In this document: positions 34,324 through 42,805 of the stretch, piece by piece
Position numbering within the stretch: the stretch's first letter is position 1
Layout: every line of letters begins with the position of its first letter
Assembly: GCF_018069625.1 (NCBI RefSeq)
Contig: NZ_CP072941.1
Span: forward strand, 8,680,001 to 8,744,000
Length of the DNA: 64,000 nt
Direction: 5' to 3'
From: Streptomyces yatensis
GTDB taxonomy: Bacteria; Actinomycetota; Actinomycetes; Streptomycetales; Streptomycetaceae
Translations under genes and position numbers: made by a program
The notes under the pieces: generated by a model
The model's database searches: none
What the model saw: only the letters and a program-made list of their open reading frames with translations
What the model was told of the DNA's origin: nothing

Positions 34324-35457
34324 TCACCAGCCCAGTTCGTTCGCGGTCGTTTCGGCTATCGCGGGAGAGCAGGTCATACCGCGCCCGCCGGGCCCGGTGA
34401 CCAGCCAGACACCGTCGCGCACCCGCTGGCGGTGCACGACCCGGCCGGTGTCGGTGCACTGTGCGTACACCCCGGCCCAGCGGCGCCGGATCTTCGGCAG
34501 CGGGCGGCCGAGGAGGGACTCCACGACACCGGTGAGGTGGTCGTAGGGGTCCTCGAGGGTGTCGAAGGCGAAGGGGTGCTCGTACTCGTGGGTGTCGCCG
34601 ATGGTCAGTCCGCCGTCGGCGCGCTGCACCATCAGCAGCTGCATCCGGTGCTCCTCGGCCGTGTCGGCCTGCGGCTGCCGCGCGTTCAGCTCCTCCAGGG
34701 CGGGGGAGGCGTACGCCGGGTAATAGCGGAAGCTGTCGGCGTCGGCGATCGAGGTGGTCAGCGGCTCGCCCAGCGGGTCGGTCTGCATCATCTGGAGCCG
34801 GACCCGGCGCACCGGCAGATCCGGGCCGGCCAGTTCGCGGACCAGGCCGCCGAGCCAGGCGCCGGTGCACAGGACGACGGCGTCGCCGGTGTGCACCTCG
34901 CCGTGGTCGTCGCGGACGGCCCGCTCGCCGATCACCTCCCGGACCTCGCGGCCGGGCAGGAAGGTGTACCGCGGGGAGTTCAGCAACTCGGCGCGCAGGG
35001 CGAGCTGGGCGGTGCGCGGCTCGACGGCCGCGTCCCGCTCGCAGTACAGGGCGGCGTCGAACTCCCCGCGCAGGGCGGGGTTGACGGCCCGTGCCTCGTC
35101 CGCGGTCAGCAGCTTGTAGCCGCGCGCGGCGGCGTCCGCGCGGGCCACGGCGGCCTCGGCGACGGCCAGCTCCAGAGCGCCGCGGACCGGGGTCAGGGAG
35201 CCGTTCGGACGGAAGCCCAGCGCCGGAACGCGGCCGCCGATCTCCTCCCACAGCTCCCGGGCCCGCAGCGCGGTGTCCAGCTCCGCGCCGCCCGCTCGGC
35301 CGCTCACCCAGATCTGGCCGAAATTGCGCAGCGAGGCGCCACGAGCCTCCGTCTCGCGCTCGATCTGTACGACCTCATGGCCGCGTTCCACTGCGTGCCA
35401 GGCGTGCATGGTGCCCACCACGCCGGCTCCGACGACTATCACTCTCACGTCCGTCAC
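34324..35457 (-). CDS. FAD-dependent oxidoreductase of phosphonate-utilisation clusters
   Basis: A 377-residue DAO-fold flavoenzyme. The dinucleotide motif VVGAGVVGTMHAWHAVERG (residues ~8-26) is followed by the RNFGQIWVSGR segment characteristic of the family seen beside PhnX-like hydrolases and AEP importers. Members oxidatively deaminate aminoethylphosphonate or N-methylated/hydroxylated forms, giving the aldehyde for the downstream HAD enzyme. That assignment follows from context and family knowledge; the substrate here is inferred. It is the first gene of the operon, with a 122-bp regulated leader upstream. Confidence 0.82.
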   Translation of the reverse strand: MTDVRVIVVGAGVVGTMHAWHAVERGHEVVQIERETEARGASLRNFGQIWVSGRAGGAELDTALRARELWEEIGGRVPALGFRPNGSLTPVRGALELAVAEAAVARADAAARGYKLLTADEARAVNPALRGEFDAALYCERDAAVEPRTAQLALRAELLNSPRYTFLPGREVREVIGERAVRDDHGEVHTGDAVVLCTGAWLGGLVRELAGPDLPVRRVRLQMMQTDPLGEPLTTSIADADSFRYYPAYASPALEELNARQPQADTAEEHRMQLLMVQRADGGLTIGDTHEYEHPFAFDTLEDPYDHLTGVVESLLGRPLPKIRRRWAGVYAQCTDTGRVVHRQRVRDGVWLVTGPGGRGMTCSPAIAETTANELGW

Positions 35458-35579
35458 GCTCCAGGGGTGTGGGGAACCGGAGGAATCCGGCTGTCAACGA
35501 GAGCGTGAACCGGGCATCACATTTGGGCTAGACCCGTTATCTTTTTGTGATGTTGCAAATGGGTGCAAAGGGGCATTTT
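35458..35579 (-). promoter_or_regulatory. Regulated promoter region of the phosphonate operon
   Basis: A 122-bp gap, AT-rich at 35535-35579, between the GntR gene and the FAD oxidoreductase. GGGCTAGACCC at 35525-35535 is one base from the GGTCTAGACC palindrome recognised by many GntR/HutC regulators, so it is a candidate operator for the adjacent GntR protein. Confidence 0.5.
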
Positions 35580-36335
35580 TCAGCCGCTCAGATGTGTCGT
35601 AAAGGAGAACCGGTCGCCCCGGTACAGCGTGCGCACCCGCTCCAGCGGACGGCCTTCGGTGTCCCGCGAGACACGGTGGATGAGCAGCATCGGCAGGGCC
35701 GGCGGGGTGCCGATGAGCAGGGCCTCGCGCGGTGTGGCGAGCACGGTCTCGATCCGCTCGTCGGCGTCGCCGAAGACGATGCCCCGCTCGGCGAGGTAGG
35801 CGTAGAAGGAGGAGTCCGGATCGAAGGCGGTGTCCAGATCCGGCACGCGGGCCTCCGCCACGTAGGTGCTCTCCAGGCCGACCCGCTCGTCATCCGCGAG
35901 CAGCACCCGCTCCAGATGCCAGACGGGCTCGCCGCGGGTCAGGCCGGTCTCGGCGGCGAGTGCGTCGGGGCAGGGGAAGCGGTCGAGGGTGACCAGCGCA
36001 CGGCCCGGGGTGCGCCCCTGGCGCCGTACGCCCTCGGTGTAGCTGGCCAGCGACAGCGGCTGCGCCAGCTTGGGGCCCGCGACCACCGTGCCGCGGCCCT
36101 GTCGCCGCAGCTTGCCCTCCAGCACCAGCTCGCGCAGCGCCTGGCGCACCGTCTCCCGGGCGACCTCGAACCGCTCGGAGAGATCACGCTCGGTGGGGAT
36201 GGGGGAGCCCTCTCCCAACGCGTCGATGAGCTGGTCGATCTGGGCCTTGACGGCGTAGTACTTGGGCACGCGGCCGTGCTCCGGGATGCCGGAGCGGACG
36301 GGGGCACCGGGGGCCTGGTTGTTCGGGTAGTCCAC
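35580..36335 (-). CDS. GntR-family regulator with UTRA domain
   Basis: A 251-residue protein. It has a GntR winged helix (IPTERDLSERFEVARETVRQ) and a UTRA/HutC ligand-binding domain (~95-245, ending FSFTTHLSG). The start is placed at GTG 36335; no clear ribosome site is seen, so translation may depend on the upstream ADC-family gene 25 bp away. It most likely represses the downstream phosphonate operon, with a phosphonate as inducer. It might also act on the upstream aromatic genes, as all lie on one strand. Confidence 0.8.
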   Translation of the reverse strand: MDYPNNQAPGAPVRSGIPEHGRVPKYYAVKAQIDQLIDALGEGSPIPTERDLSERFEVARETVRQALRELVLEGKLRRQGRGTVVAGPKLAQPLSLASYTEGVRRQGRTPGRALVTLDRFPCPDALAAETGLTRGEPVWHLERVLLADDERVGLESTYVAEARVPDLDTAFDPDSSFYAYLAERGIVFGDADERIETVLATPREALLIGTPPALPMLLIHRVSRDTEGRPLERVRTLYRGDRFSFTTHLSG

Positions 36336-36360
36336 GCGGAGATCGTCGCAGACGGGGTTG

Positions 36361-37167
36361 CTACCGGGCCCGCGAGGTGCCGGACTCCAGCAGCCTGCCG
36401 CCGTCCCAGACCACACCCACCTGGCGGTAGTACGCGGCGATCGGCTCGTGGATCTCCAGCCGGGCCAGCTCCTCGGTGGGCGCCTCGAACAGCTCCAGTT
36501 CGGCGTCGCCGACCCACGGCCGCCCGCCCTCGAAGGAGGCGGCCCCGGACTCGACCAGCTCGTCGAGGGCGAGCCCCTTGCCGTTCTCGATCGAGGGCAG
36601 CCAGCGGTGGTGGGCCATGGGGTGGCCGTTGACGAAGCCGCCGGTCTCGGACGGCTCGCGCAGGGTCACCACGGCCTGGGCGAGGCGCCGGTCGGCCGCG
36701 GCGAGGGTCGCGCCGAACCGGGCGCCGGCCTCGATGCGCGGGGCGGGCCCGTACGGATGGGGGCGGGTCTGATGGATCGAGCCGAGCTTCTTCGGATAGC
36801 CCTGGTGCAGTCCGCGGGCGATCGCGAAGTCCTTGTCGACCCAGATATAGACACAGCGGGAGTACGTCCGGCCCCGGTAGGCGCAGCGGACGACCGCGAA
36901 GGTCTCCTTGTACTGGGAGAGCACCGGATCCAGCAGCTCCCGCCCGCCGGTCGCGCAGGACTGCCAGTCGGCCCAGATCAGCGCGACCGCTCCCGGATCC
37001 TCGGCGGCCGGCTCCAGCGGCTCCGGCAGCAGCTCGCGCACCCGCGCCGGGTCGGTGCGGTACTCGATGGTGAGCAGGTCGCCGGAGTAGTGCCACGGCG
37101 GGGAGGGGATGAGGGACGAGGCGCCGGTCGCGGTCTTGGGCGGGAAGTAGCCGTGGACGCTGGTCAT
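36361..37167 (-). CDS. Acetoacetate-decarboxylase-family protein
   Basis: A 268-residue protein with the ADC fold. The Schiff-base lysine pair is K126-K127 in GYPKKLGS, and EYRTDPARVRELLPEPL begins the domain. Beyond acetoacetate decarboxylase, the family includes aldolase-dehydratases and other keto-acid enzymes. Next to ring-cleavage genes, a role on a keto-acid or enol breakdown product is more likely than acetone formation. It follows the PLP decarboxylase by 39 bp. Confidence 0.8.
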   Translation of the reverse strand: MTSVHGYFPPKTATGASSLIPSPPWHYSGDLLTIEYRTDPARVRELLPEPLEPAAEDPGAVALIWADWQSCATGGRELLDPVLSQYKETFAVVRCAYRGRTYSRCVYIWVDKDFAIARGLHQGYPKKLGSIHQTRPHPYGPAPRIEAGARFGATLAAADRRLAQAVVTLREPSETGGFVNGHPMAHHRWLPSIENGKGLALDELVESGAASFEGGRPWVGDAELELFEAPTEELARLEIHEPIAAYYRQVGVVWDGGRLLESGTSRAR

Positions 37168-37206
37168 GCCGTCACGCTCCTGACGCGGATGAGTTGGGGG
37201 TGACGG

Positions 37207-38568
37207 TCATCCACGTGCGAGCCGTTCCAGGCGGGCGTGGAGCTGGTCGACATAGCTCTCGGACTCCGGCTTCATCAGCACACTGCGCAGGATGCGCGCA
37301 CCGTCCGCGTCCCGGACGAGCTTCGGATGGAGGGCCGTCAGCCGATCGGCGCCGAGGCGGAGCGTGCTCACGAAGACGGGGTCGTCGTCCGTCATCCCCT
37401 CGTGCAGGATCCGGGCGCTGGACGCGTCGATCTGCGACAGGGTGCCGGCCTCGGTCACCGGGAAGTAGCTGACGATGTCCAGCTCCGGGGCCTGGTGCAG
37501 CTCCAACTGCTCGGAATTCTCGATGAGTTCGGCCCAGCGCAGTGCCGCGCGCCGGCCCGCCGCGAGCGACTGCCCCAGCCCCTCGCGCGTGGGCGGTATC
37601 AGCTGGAAGGTGAGCCACAGGGCGGCGGCCGCCGCGCCCGTGCGCGAACACTCCAGGCTGATCTCGCCGAGGTGCAGCTCCTCGGAGGTGAAGTAGGTGT
37701 ACGGCGAGTCGTGCAGATAGAACCGGCCGACCGAGGGATCACGGAACAGGACGGCGCCGCAGCCGTACGGCTGGAGGCCGTGCTTATGCGGGTCCACGAC
37801 GATGGAATCGGCCTCGGCGATGGCCCGCCACGGCTCCTCGGGCAGGCCCTCGGGGCCCTCCGCCCCGGCGAGCAGGGTGAAGAAACCGCCGTAGGCGGCG
37901 TCGACGTGGATCCGCACACCGTAGCGCTCGCGCAGCGCCGGCGCCTCGTGGATCGGCTCGACGGCGCCGAGCCCGGTGGTCCCGGCGGTGAGCACGACGG
38001 TGCCGACGGTGCCGGTCCGCAGCAGGCTCTCCAGCGCGTCGAGATCCATGCGGCCGAGGTCGTCGACCGGGACCGGATGGCCCTCCACGCCCAGCACACC
38101 GCACATCCGGCCATGGGTGTAATGCGCCTCGGTGCTGTAGGCGACGCCCTTGCCGGGGTGCAGTTCGCGCGCCACGAAGAGCGCCTCGAGGTTGGCGATG
38201 GTGCCACTGGTGGTGAGGTGTCCGAGGTGGGTGTCGTAGCCGAACATCGTGGCGAGCTGCTGGACGGCCTCCCGCTCCATCTCGGCGGTGGCCGGGCCGC
38301 CGTCCAGGGCGTGGTTGTTGGGGTTGATCAGCATCGCCGTGAGGTAGCCCACGACCGCCGCCGGATGCGGTGGCTTGAGCATCTGGCCCGCGTAACGGGG
38401 GTGGAAGAAGGGGTAGTTGTCCTTGAGCCGCTCGGTGAAGACCTCGAACGCGGCGGCGAACCGGTCGTCGTCGACCGCGAGCGCAGGATGGGCCTGGTAG
38501 GGGCCGAAGGTCTTCGCCCAATCGGCGTTCGACGCCAGCGCCGTGGCGAGCCAGCCGTTCAGATCCAT
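37207..38568 (-). CDS. PLP-dependent decarboxylase, group II
   Basis: A 453-residue fold-type I enzyme. K262 in VVDPHKHGLQPYG binds PLP, and HVDAAYGG holds the ring-nitrogen aspartate. The N-terminal NNHALDGGPATAEMEREAV segment is typical of group II amino-acid decarboxylases (tyrosine, aspartate, glutamate or aromatic amino acids). Substrate is not decidable by eye. ATG 38568 has GGAG upstream. Linked to homoprotocatechuate-type genes, an aromatic amino acid is an attractive candidate (inference). Confidence 0.85.
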   Translation of the reverse strand: MDLNGWLATALASNADWAKTFGPYQAHPALAVDDDRFAAAFEVFTERLKDNYPFFHPRYAGQMLKPPHPAAVVGYLTAMLINPNNHALDGGPATAEMEREAVQQLATMFGYDTHLGHLTTSGTIANLEALFVARELHPGKGVAYSTEAHYTHGRMCGVLGVEGHPVPVDDLGRMDLDALESLLRTGTVGTVVLTAGTTGLGAVEPIHEAPALRERYGVRIHVDAAYGGFFTLLAGAEGPEGLPEEPWRAIAEADSIVVDPHKHGLQPYGCGAVLFRDPSVGRFYLHDSPYTYFTSEELHLGEISLECSRTGAAAAALWLTFQLIPPTREGLGQSLAAGRRAALRWAELIENSEQLELHQAPELDIVSYFPVTEAGTLSQIDASSARILHEGMTDDDPVFVSTLRLGADRLTALHPKLVRDADGARILRSVLMKPESESYVDQLHARLERLARG

Positions 38569-38629
38569 AGGGTCCACTCCTTGGTCACGACGAGTTGGTC
38601 CGGACGAGGTGGTGACGACGAGCCGTGGT

Positions 38630-39478
38630 TCAGGGCCGCTCGGGCGGGCGGATGCCGCGGAACTCCCAGTCGCCGCCGAGGGCGGTGGACCGGACCTCCT
38701 CCGACTCGGTGGGCTGCGCGCCGACGTCGGTACGGATGGGGGCCGGGCCGGTGACGATGTGGTTGGTGAGCCGGCCCAGGCCCTCCACCTCCACCTCCAC
38801 CACGTCGCCGGGCCGCACGGGGCGGGAGTTGGCGGGTGTCCCGGAGAGCAGGACGTCACCGGGGTGGAGCGTGATGGTGCGGGCGATGTCGGCGACGAGG
38901 TAGTGCATGTCCCACTTCATCTCGTCGGTGGAGCCGTCCTGCGCGAGCCTGCCGTTGACATAGGTGCGCAGGTACTTGCCGTGGAAGTCCCAGTCGGTGA
39001 CCAGCCCGGGACCCAGCGGGCACAGGGTGTCGGACCCCTTGACGCGGAGCATCGAACCGGCGTCGGTGTCCCGGAAGTCGTGCAGCCCGTAGTCATTGGC
39101 GATCGTGTAACCGGCGATGTGCTCCGCCGCCTGCTCGGGCGCGATGTTCCGGGTGGTCTTCCCGATGACGATGGCGACCTCGCCCTCGTAGTTGAGCCAC
39201 TTGCAGCCCTCGGGGCGCACGACGGCGCCCTGGTGGGAGTTGAGCGCCGAGGTCGGCTTGTGGAAGTACGTGGGGGCCGCGGGGAGCCGGCTCTGGAACT
39301 CGGCGACGCGGCTGAGGTGGTTGAGGTGGACGGCGATCACCTTGGAGGGGACCACGGGCGGCAGATGCCGGGCCTCCTGGACTCCGACCCGGCGACCGTC
39401 CCCGGCGACGAGTGCGTCGCCCTCACGGACGGTCTCCACCACGGCGCCGTCGAGGAGGATGCGGCGGTACTCGGGCAT
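38630..39478 (-). CDS. Fumarylacetoacetate-hydrolase family enzyme (HpaG-like)
   Basis: A 282-residue protein with the FAH fold. The metal-binding glutamates lie in NYEGEVAIVIGK and the following DYGLHDFRDTD. The domain ends with VLLSGTPANSRPVRPGD. In homoprotocatechuate pathways this family performs isomerisation and decarboxylation after ring cleavage (HpaG), and that is the best fit given HpaD and HpaE beside it. A short ~35-residue C-terminal extension rich in E and P is unusual. GGAG lies before ATG 39478, 11 bp after the HpaD stop. Confidence 0.8.
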   Translation of the reverse strand: MPEYRRILLDGAVVETVREGDALVAGDGRRVGVQEARHLPPVVPSKVIAVHLNHLSRVAEFQSRLPAAPTYFHKPTSALNSHQGAVVRPEGCKWLNYEGEVAIVIGKTTRNIAPEQAAEHIAGYTIANDYGLHDFRDTDAGSMLRVKGSDTLCPLGPGLVTDWDFHGKYLRTYVNGRLAQDGSTDEMKWDMHYLVADIARTITLHPGDVLLSGTPANSRPVRPGDVVEVEVEGLGRLTNHIVTGPAPIRTDVGAQPTESEEVRSTALGGDWEFRGIRPPERP

Positions 39479-39489
39479 ATCGGCTCTCC

Positions 39490-40425
39490 TCAGACGGGGC
39501 GGTGCGGGGTGGGCGCGGTGGCGGAGGCGGGCGGGCCGGTGCCAGTCCAGCCGTCGGCCGGGCGGTCGAACCAGAGGTGGGCCTGGCCGGTGCCGACGGC
39601 GTTCTCGTACGTGCCGTACTGGCGGGCCCGGGCCACGCATGCCCGGTCGCCGAGCGCACCGGCCATCATCAGATAGTGGAAGAACTTCGCCTCGGGGCGG
39701 TAGGTCCAGAAGGTGTCCATGGTGTCGAGGACCTTGTCGTGGCGGCCCTCCTTGAACCAGGCGATGCGTTCCTCGTCGGCCGCCCTCGCCTCGGGGCTGA
39801 AGATGTGGCGCGGGTCGCTGGCCTCGTGGTCCCGGATCTCGCGCAGCGGCCAGAAGGTGTGCGAGAGGGCGCCGGAGGCGATCAGGAGGACACGGCGGCC
39901 GGGTGTGGCGGCGATGCCGTCGGCGAGCGCCCGGCCCAGCCGGAGGTGGTCCTCCAGGTCGCCGGTCTGGCAGACCCCGATCGACATCCACCGCTTGCCG
40001 GGCAGGCCCTCGCCCAGGAACTTCCACAGGTTGACGGTGGCGTACTGGATCGGCAGACAGGCGTCGTCGATCGCGGTGATGAAGGTGGCGTGGGCGTCGG
40101 CGAAGTGCGCGACGGCGTGGGCGAGTTCGGGGTCGCCGGGGAAGTCGTACGGCATCCGGCACATGCCTCGCGGCAGCTCCTCGGAGGTGTACAGTCCGGC
40201 GCGCCGCGGCTGGGCCGTCACGACGAACTCGACCGTGGTGGCCCAGTGGGAGTCCAGGACGACGACGGTGTCGTAGTCGTCGCGCGCGAAGACGTCCTCG
40301 CGGAGCTGCCGCAGGCCGGTGACGAGGGTGATCTCCTTGCCGTCGTTGAGCTCGCGCCGGGTCTCCTCCGGGAGCACGATGGTGGGGACATGGGCGAGCA
40401 GACCCGCCCCGACGATCTCACCCAT
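39490..40425 (-). CDS. hpaD: Class III extradiol ring-cleavage dioxygenase (HpaD-like)
   Basis: A 311-residue enzyme of the LigB/HpaD superfamily. Its N-terminal HVP (H13 region), the VVLDSHW strand and the IASGALSHTF segment align with the iron-ligand and active-site regions of E. coli-type 3,4-dihydroxyphenylacetate 2,3-dioxygenase. It would open a catechol ring to a semialdehyde, which the overlapping dehydrogenase gene would oxidise. The overlap is 8 bp, which indicates tight coupling. The exact catechol is inferred from the neighbours. Confidence 0.82.
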   Translation of the reverse strand: MGEIVGAGLLAHVPTIVLPEETRRELNDGKEITLVTGLRQLREDVFARDDYDTVVVLDSHWATTVEFVVTAQPRRAGLYTSEELPRGMCRMPYDFPGDPELAHAVAHFADAHATFITAIDDACLPIQYATVNLWKFLGEGLPGKRWMSIGVCQTGDLEDHLRLGRALADGIAATPGRRVLLIASGALSHTFWPLREIRDHEASDPRHIFSPEARAADEERIAWFKEGRHDKVLDTMDTFWTYRPEAKFFHYLMMAGALGDRACVARARQYGTYENAVGTGQAHLWFDRPADGWTGTGPPASATAPTPHRPV

Positions 40426-41929
40426 GGCCGTGGAATCCCTTCGGGGCCAGCACGCGGTTCTTCAGGTCGCAGTAGAAGTCGAAGCTCCAGGTGCCGCCCT
40501 CGCGGCCGACGCCGGAGAGGCGGGAGCCGCCGAAGGGCGCCCGCAGATCGCGTACGAAGAAGCAGTTGACCCAGACCGTGCCCGCCACCAGCTGGTCGGT
40601 GACGCGCTCGGCCCGCCGGTGGTCGCCGGTGGCGACGGTGGCGGCCAGCCCGAAGCGGGTGTCATTGGCGAGGTGGATCGCCTCCGCCTCGTCCACGAAG
40701 GTCTGCAGGGTCAGCACCGGGCCGAAGACCTCCTCCTGGACGACCTCCGAGTCCTGGGCGACCTCGGTGAGGAGGGTGGGCCGGTAGTACAGACCGCCGA
40801 GCCGGGCCTGGGAGCCGCCGCCGAAGACCACACGGGCACCGGCCGCGACCGCCCGCCGCACGAAGCCGTCGATCCGCTCGATCTGGCGGGGGTGGATGGT
40901 GGGCCCGATGTCGGTGGCCTCCTCGCGCGGATCGCCCTGCCGCAACCGGGCGGCCTTCGCCATGAAGCGCTCGGTGAACTCGTCGGCGATCGACTCCTCG
41001 ACGAGGAGGCGGGTGGCGGCCAGACACACCTGCCCGGCGTTGTCGAACTGCTCCACGGCGATGTCGACGGCCAGCTCCAGATCCGCGTCCGCGAAGACCA
41101 ACAGCGGTGATTTGCCGCCGAGTTCCAGGCTCAGCGGGGTCAGGTTCGGTGCGGCCGAGGCGGCGATGTGCCGGGCGGTCGCCACCGAGCCGGTGAAGCT
41201 GATCCGGCGGACGTCCGGGTGGGAGGTGAGGTCGTCGCCGATCTCGGCCCCGTGGCCCTGGACGACATTGAGCACACCGGGCGGCAGTCCCGCCTCGGCC
41301 GCGATGTCCGCGAGCAGCGAGGCGGTCAGCGGGGACCACTCCGCGGGCTTGAGGACCACCGTGTTCCCGGCGGCCAGGGCCGGGGCGACCTTCCAGGTGG
41401 CCAGCATCAGCGGGGCGTTCCACGGGGTGATCAGCACACAGGGGCCCGCCGGGTCCCAGCTGACGTGGTTGGTGTGGCCGGGCGCGGCGGGGCCGCCGGC
41501 GTGGGTGGTGAAGTCCTCGTGGCCCAGGGGCAGCAGCCAGTCCGCGAAGAAGCGGAAGTTGCGGGCGACGCGTGGCATCACACCCCGGCGGTGCGAGCGC
41601 AGCAGCGCGCCGTTGTCGGTGGTCTCGACGATCGCCAGCTCTTCGAGGCGTTTTTCCACCCCGTCGGCGATGGCGTGGAGGACGCGGGCGCGCTCGGCCC
41701 GGGACGTGGCGGCCCAGCCGGGGAAGGCGGCCTTCGCGGCGGCCACGGCGGCTTCGGCCTCGGTGGGGCCGCCGCGGGCGATGCGGGCGAGGGTGCTGCC
41801 GTCGATCGGCGAGACGTCGGGGAAGGTGTCGGCGGAGGCCACGCGCCGGCCACCGATCCAGTGCCGGGTGTCGACGGCGACGCCGGCGATCCGCGCCTCG
41901 TGCACAGCGGTGTCCGGCTGTTGGGGCAT
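40418..41929 (-). CDS. hpaE: Aldehyde dehydrogenase, carboxymethyl-hydroxymuconate semialdehyde type (HpaE-like)
   Basis: A 503-residue ALDH. The general base glutamate is in SLELGGKSPL and the catalytic cysteine in GQVCLAATRLLV. The Rossmann motif GSVATARHIAA and the C-terminal FGGSRLSGVGREGG are present. It probably oxidises the ring-cleavage semialdehyde to the dicarboxylate with NAD. ATG 41929 has GGAGG upstream. A perfect palindrome (41943-41966) sits directly upstream, so this is the first gene of a MarR-controlled operon. Confidence 0.85.
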   Translation of the reverse strand: MPQQPDTAVHEARIAGVAVDTRHWIGGRRVASADTFPDVSPIDGSTLARIARGGPTEAEAAVAAAKAAFPGWAATSRAERARVLHAIADGVEKRLEELAIVETTDNGALLRSHRRGVMPRVARNFRFFADWLLPLGHEDFTTHAGGPAAPGHTNHVSWDPAGPCVLITPWNAPLMLATWKVAPALAAGNTVVLKPAEWSPLTASLLADIAAEAGLPPGVLNVVQGHGAEIGDDLTSHPDVRRISFTGSVATARHIAASAAPNLTPLSLELGGKSPLLVFADADLELAVDIAVEQFDNAGQVCLAATRLLVEESIADEFTERFMAKAARLRQGDPREEATDIGPTIHPRQIERIDGFVRRAVAAGARVVFGGGSQARLGGLYYRPTLLTEVAQDSEVVQEEVFGPVLTLQTFVDEAEAIHLANDTRFGLAATVATGDHRRAERVTDQLVAGTVWVNCFFVRDLRAPFGGSRLSGVGREGGTWSFDFYCDLKNRVLAPKGFHGHG

Positions 41930-41942
41930 GTCCCGGTCCTCC

Positions 41943-41966
41943 AGCTTGTTTGGCCCCAAACAAGCT
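41943..41966. promoter_or_regulatory. MarR-type operator upstream of hpaE
   Basis: Perfect inverted repeat with 11-bp arms AGCTTGTTTGG and CCAAACAAGCT separated by 2 bp. It lies 14 nt before the hpaE-like ATG and 66 bp after the MarR gene stop. Position and symmetry fit a repressor site for the adjacent MarR/HpaR-like protein. Confidence 0.75.
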
Positions 41967-42032
41967 AACTCCGCCACGAGGCGGGGTCAAGGTTGCCGTC
42001 TTCGGTTGCCGGCGCCCTGACGGGGCGCGGCG

Positions 42033-42608
42033 TCACTGGCGGGAGCGGCGGCCCGAGCGGCGCGGGGCCGGCTCCCTTCCGTCGAGCAGCTGCCGCCGAC
42101 GCTCTTCGCCGTGCTCCTCCAGCTGGGCCACGATGGCGCGCAGCCCGTTGGCGAGCCGCAGACAGTCCTCGGCGCTGAGCGGGGTGGCGACGAACGCCTC
42201 CTCGGCGTTGAACGAGGGGAAGAGGCGCTCCATGAGCTCCTCGCCCTCGGGCGTCAGCGAGAGCAGGACCCGCCGGCCGTCGTCGGGATGGGGTGCGCGG
42301 GCCACCAGGTCGCGTGACTCGAGCGTGCGCGCGATCCCGGTCAGTGTCCCCTTGGAGATGCCCGCCTCCTCCGCGACCGACCAGGTCTCGGCCTCGCCCC
42401 AGATCCACAGCACCCACAGCACCACGAACCCGGTCCAGGTCAGATCATGCGGGCGCAGCACGGAGTTCTCCAGGTGCTGGCGGACGGCCGCGGCGGCGCG
42501 GTGGATATTGGCGACGGCGGCCATCTGTTCGCGCTGCAACTCGAAGCCGCCGAGCCGTTCCTGGACGGCCTGTTCGGTCTCGGCGATGGATCGGCGGCGC
42601 CCGGGCAC
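42033..42608 (-). CDS. MarR-family regulator of the ring-cleavage operon
   Basis: A 191-residue protein. The winged helix contains WSVAEEAGISKGTLTGIARTLESRDLV and the wing HPDDGRRVLLSLT, with helical dimerisation segments at both ends. GTG 42608 is preferred because GAGGAGGATG precedes it; an upstream ATG at 42653 has no ribosome site. By position it is the HpaR-like repressor of the operon starting at 41929 and may also act on the divergent ligase gene. Confidence 0.85.
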   Translation of the reverse strand: MPGRRRSIAETEQAVQERLGGFELQREQMAAVANIHRAAAAVRQHLENSVLRPHDLTWTGFVVLWVLWIWGEAETWSVAEEAGISKGTLTGIARTLESRDLVARAPHPDDGRRVLLSLTPEGEELMERLFPSFNAEEAFVATPLSAEDCLRLANGLRAIVAQLEEHGEERRRQLLDGREPAPRRSGRRSRQ

Positions 42609-42731
42609 GATGGCATCCTCCTCGGCTGCGGGCGGCAGGGACCGCCGTGTCATTCGTTCGCGATCAAATGTAGCCCCGGGTGCGCCGGGCGACGGGCGAC
42701 GTTCGCGCCCTGGCCGCATCGCGGCGATCCC

Positions 42732-42771
42732 TTGTGGAGGGCCCGGCCGCCTCGTATCGTGTGGGCCCTCC
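42732..42771 (+). promoter_or_regulatory. Promoter with flanking inverted repeat, GS-like gene
   Basis: TTGTGG (42732-42737) and TATCGT (42755-42760) have a 17-bp spacer. Perfect arms GGAGGGCCC (42736-42744) and GGGCCCTCC (42763-42771) bracket this promoter core, as an operator would. Confidence 0.5.
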
Positions 42772-42805
42772 CGTTTGGCATCAAATAACTTTTGCGGAGC
42801 GACCA

